Source of the DNA: an uncultured Actinomycetes bacterium
GTDB taxonomy: Bacteria; Actinomycetota; Acidimicrobiia; IMCC26256; PALSA-555
NCBI GenBank assembly: GCA_937927875.1
Contig: CALEYV010000003.1
Span: forward strand, 1 to 13,706
Reading direction: 5' to 3'
DNA: 13,706 nt
Below are positions 13,654 through 13,706 of the stretch, piece by piece; within the stretch, counting starts at the first letter, position 1, and every line of letters starts with the position of its first letter. A model generated the notes under the pieces. It searched no databases and was not told where the DNA came from. It saw nothing but the letters and a program-made list of their open reading frames with translations. Made by a program: the position numbers and the translations under genes.

Positions 13654-13706
13654 TGGAGGTGACGGGACTTGAACCCGTGACTTCTTCGTTGCGAACGAAG
13701 CGCTCT
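13654..13706 (-). tRNA. tRNA-Ala (CGC), 3' portion, cut by the window end
   Basis: Read on the minus strand, 53 nt of a tRNA are present, from position 21 to the discriminator. The anticodon stem CTTCG/CGAAG (13700-13696 with 13688-13684) closes a 7-nt loop TTCGCAA with anticodon CGC (13693-13691). A 5-nt variable loop is followed by the T stem ACGGG/CCCGT with loop TTCAAGT-type sequence. The acceptor 3' half is CACCTCC with discriminator A at 13654. The U at position 70 allows the G3-U70 identity pair of alanine tRNAs, but G3 lies outside the window. No CCA is encoded after the discriminator. Confidence 0.92.

Noticed and set aside
1..13706. CRISPR array, transposon ends, phage or antiphage system
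   Set aside because: No regularly spaced repeats, transposase, integrase, restriction or nuclease genes were seen on either strand.

Overview
This GC-rich window reads as actinobacterial chromosome. The evidence is frequent GTG and TTG starts, 4-bp ATGA/GTGA gene overlaps, probable leaderless starts, a Thr/Pro-rich wall linker in a secreted protein, and a tRNA gene with no encoded CCA. A member of the Acidimicrobiia is plausible from the threonine-rich linker style and gene content, but that is inference. No phage, transposon or CRISPR signature was seen. The window is almost fully coding, with no gene-free stretch over about 150 bp.

Region 1 (1-4114). The 3' part of a TauD/TfdA-type dioxygenase gene (+) converges, 1 nt apart, on a minus-strand unit. 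That unit reads ABC exporter ATPase (3590), ABC-2 permease, then a protein with an intact COQ4 metal motif (HDxxH-x11-E). A MarR-family regulator is divergent from the ATPase gene. The short AT-rich gap between them holds an imperfect palindrome that could be its operator. This looks like a regulated export unit with an unexplained COQ4-like partner.

Region 2 (4143-8449) is a copper and metal block. A lipoprotein cytochrome c and a YcnI (DUF1775) copper protein are read leftwards. A CopC-CopD fusion with a C-terminal extracytoplasmic domain is read rightwards, followed by an NRAMP-like transporter with atypical substrate-site motifs. The ycnI/copCD divergent gap carries a paired direct and inverted repeat whose inverted arm covers the ycnI ribosome binding site. 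Together the genes suggest copper handling outside the membrane, perhaps for cuproenzyme assembly.

Region 3 (8471-13536) is a set of accessory enzymes: a membrane-anchored NodB-type polysaccharide deacetylase (-), an alpha/beta hydrolase (+), a SnoaL/NTF2-like protein (-), two overlapping class I SAM methyltransferases (-), a VOC/glyoxalase-like protein (+) and a DUF1801 protein with a Lys/Ala-rich tail (-). The window ends inside a minus-strand tRNA-Ala(CGC).

Perfect hairpins occur at or near every convergent gene junction. One at 8447-8473 contains both opposing stop codons in its arms.
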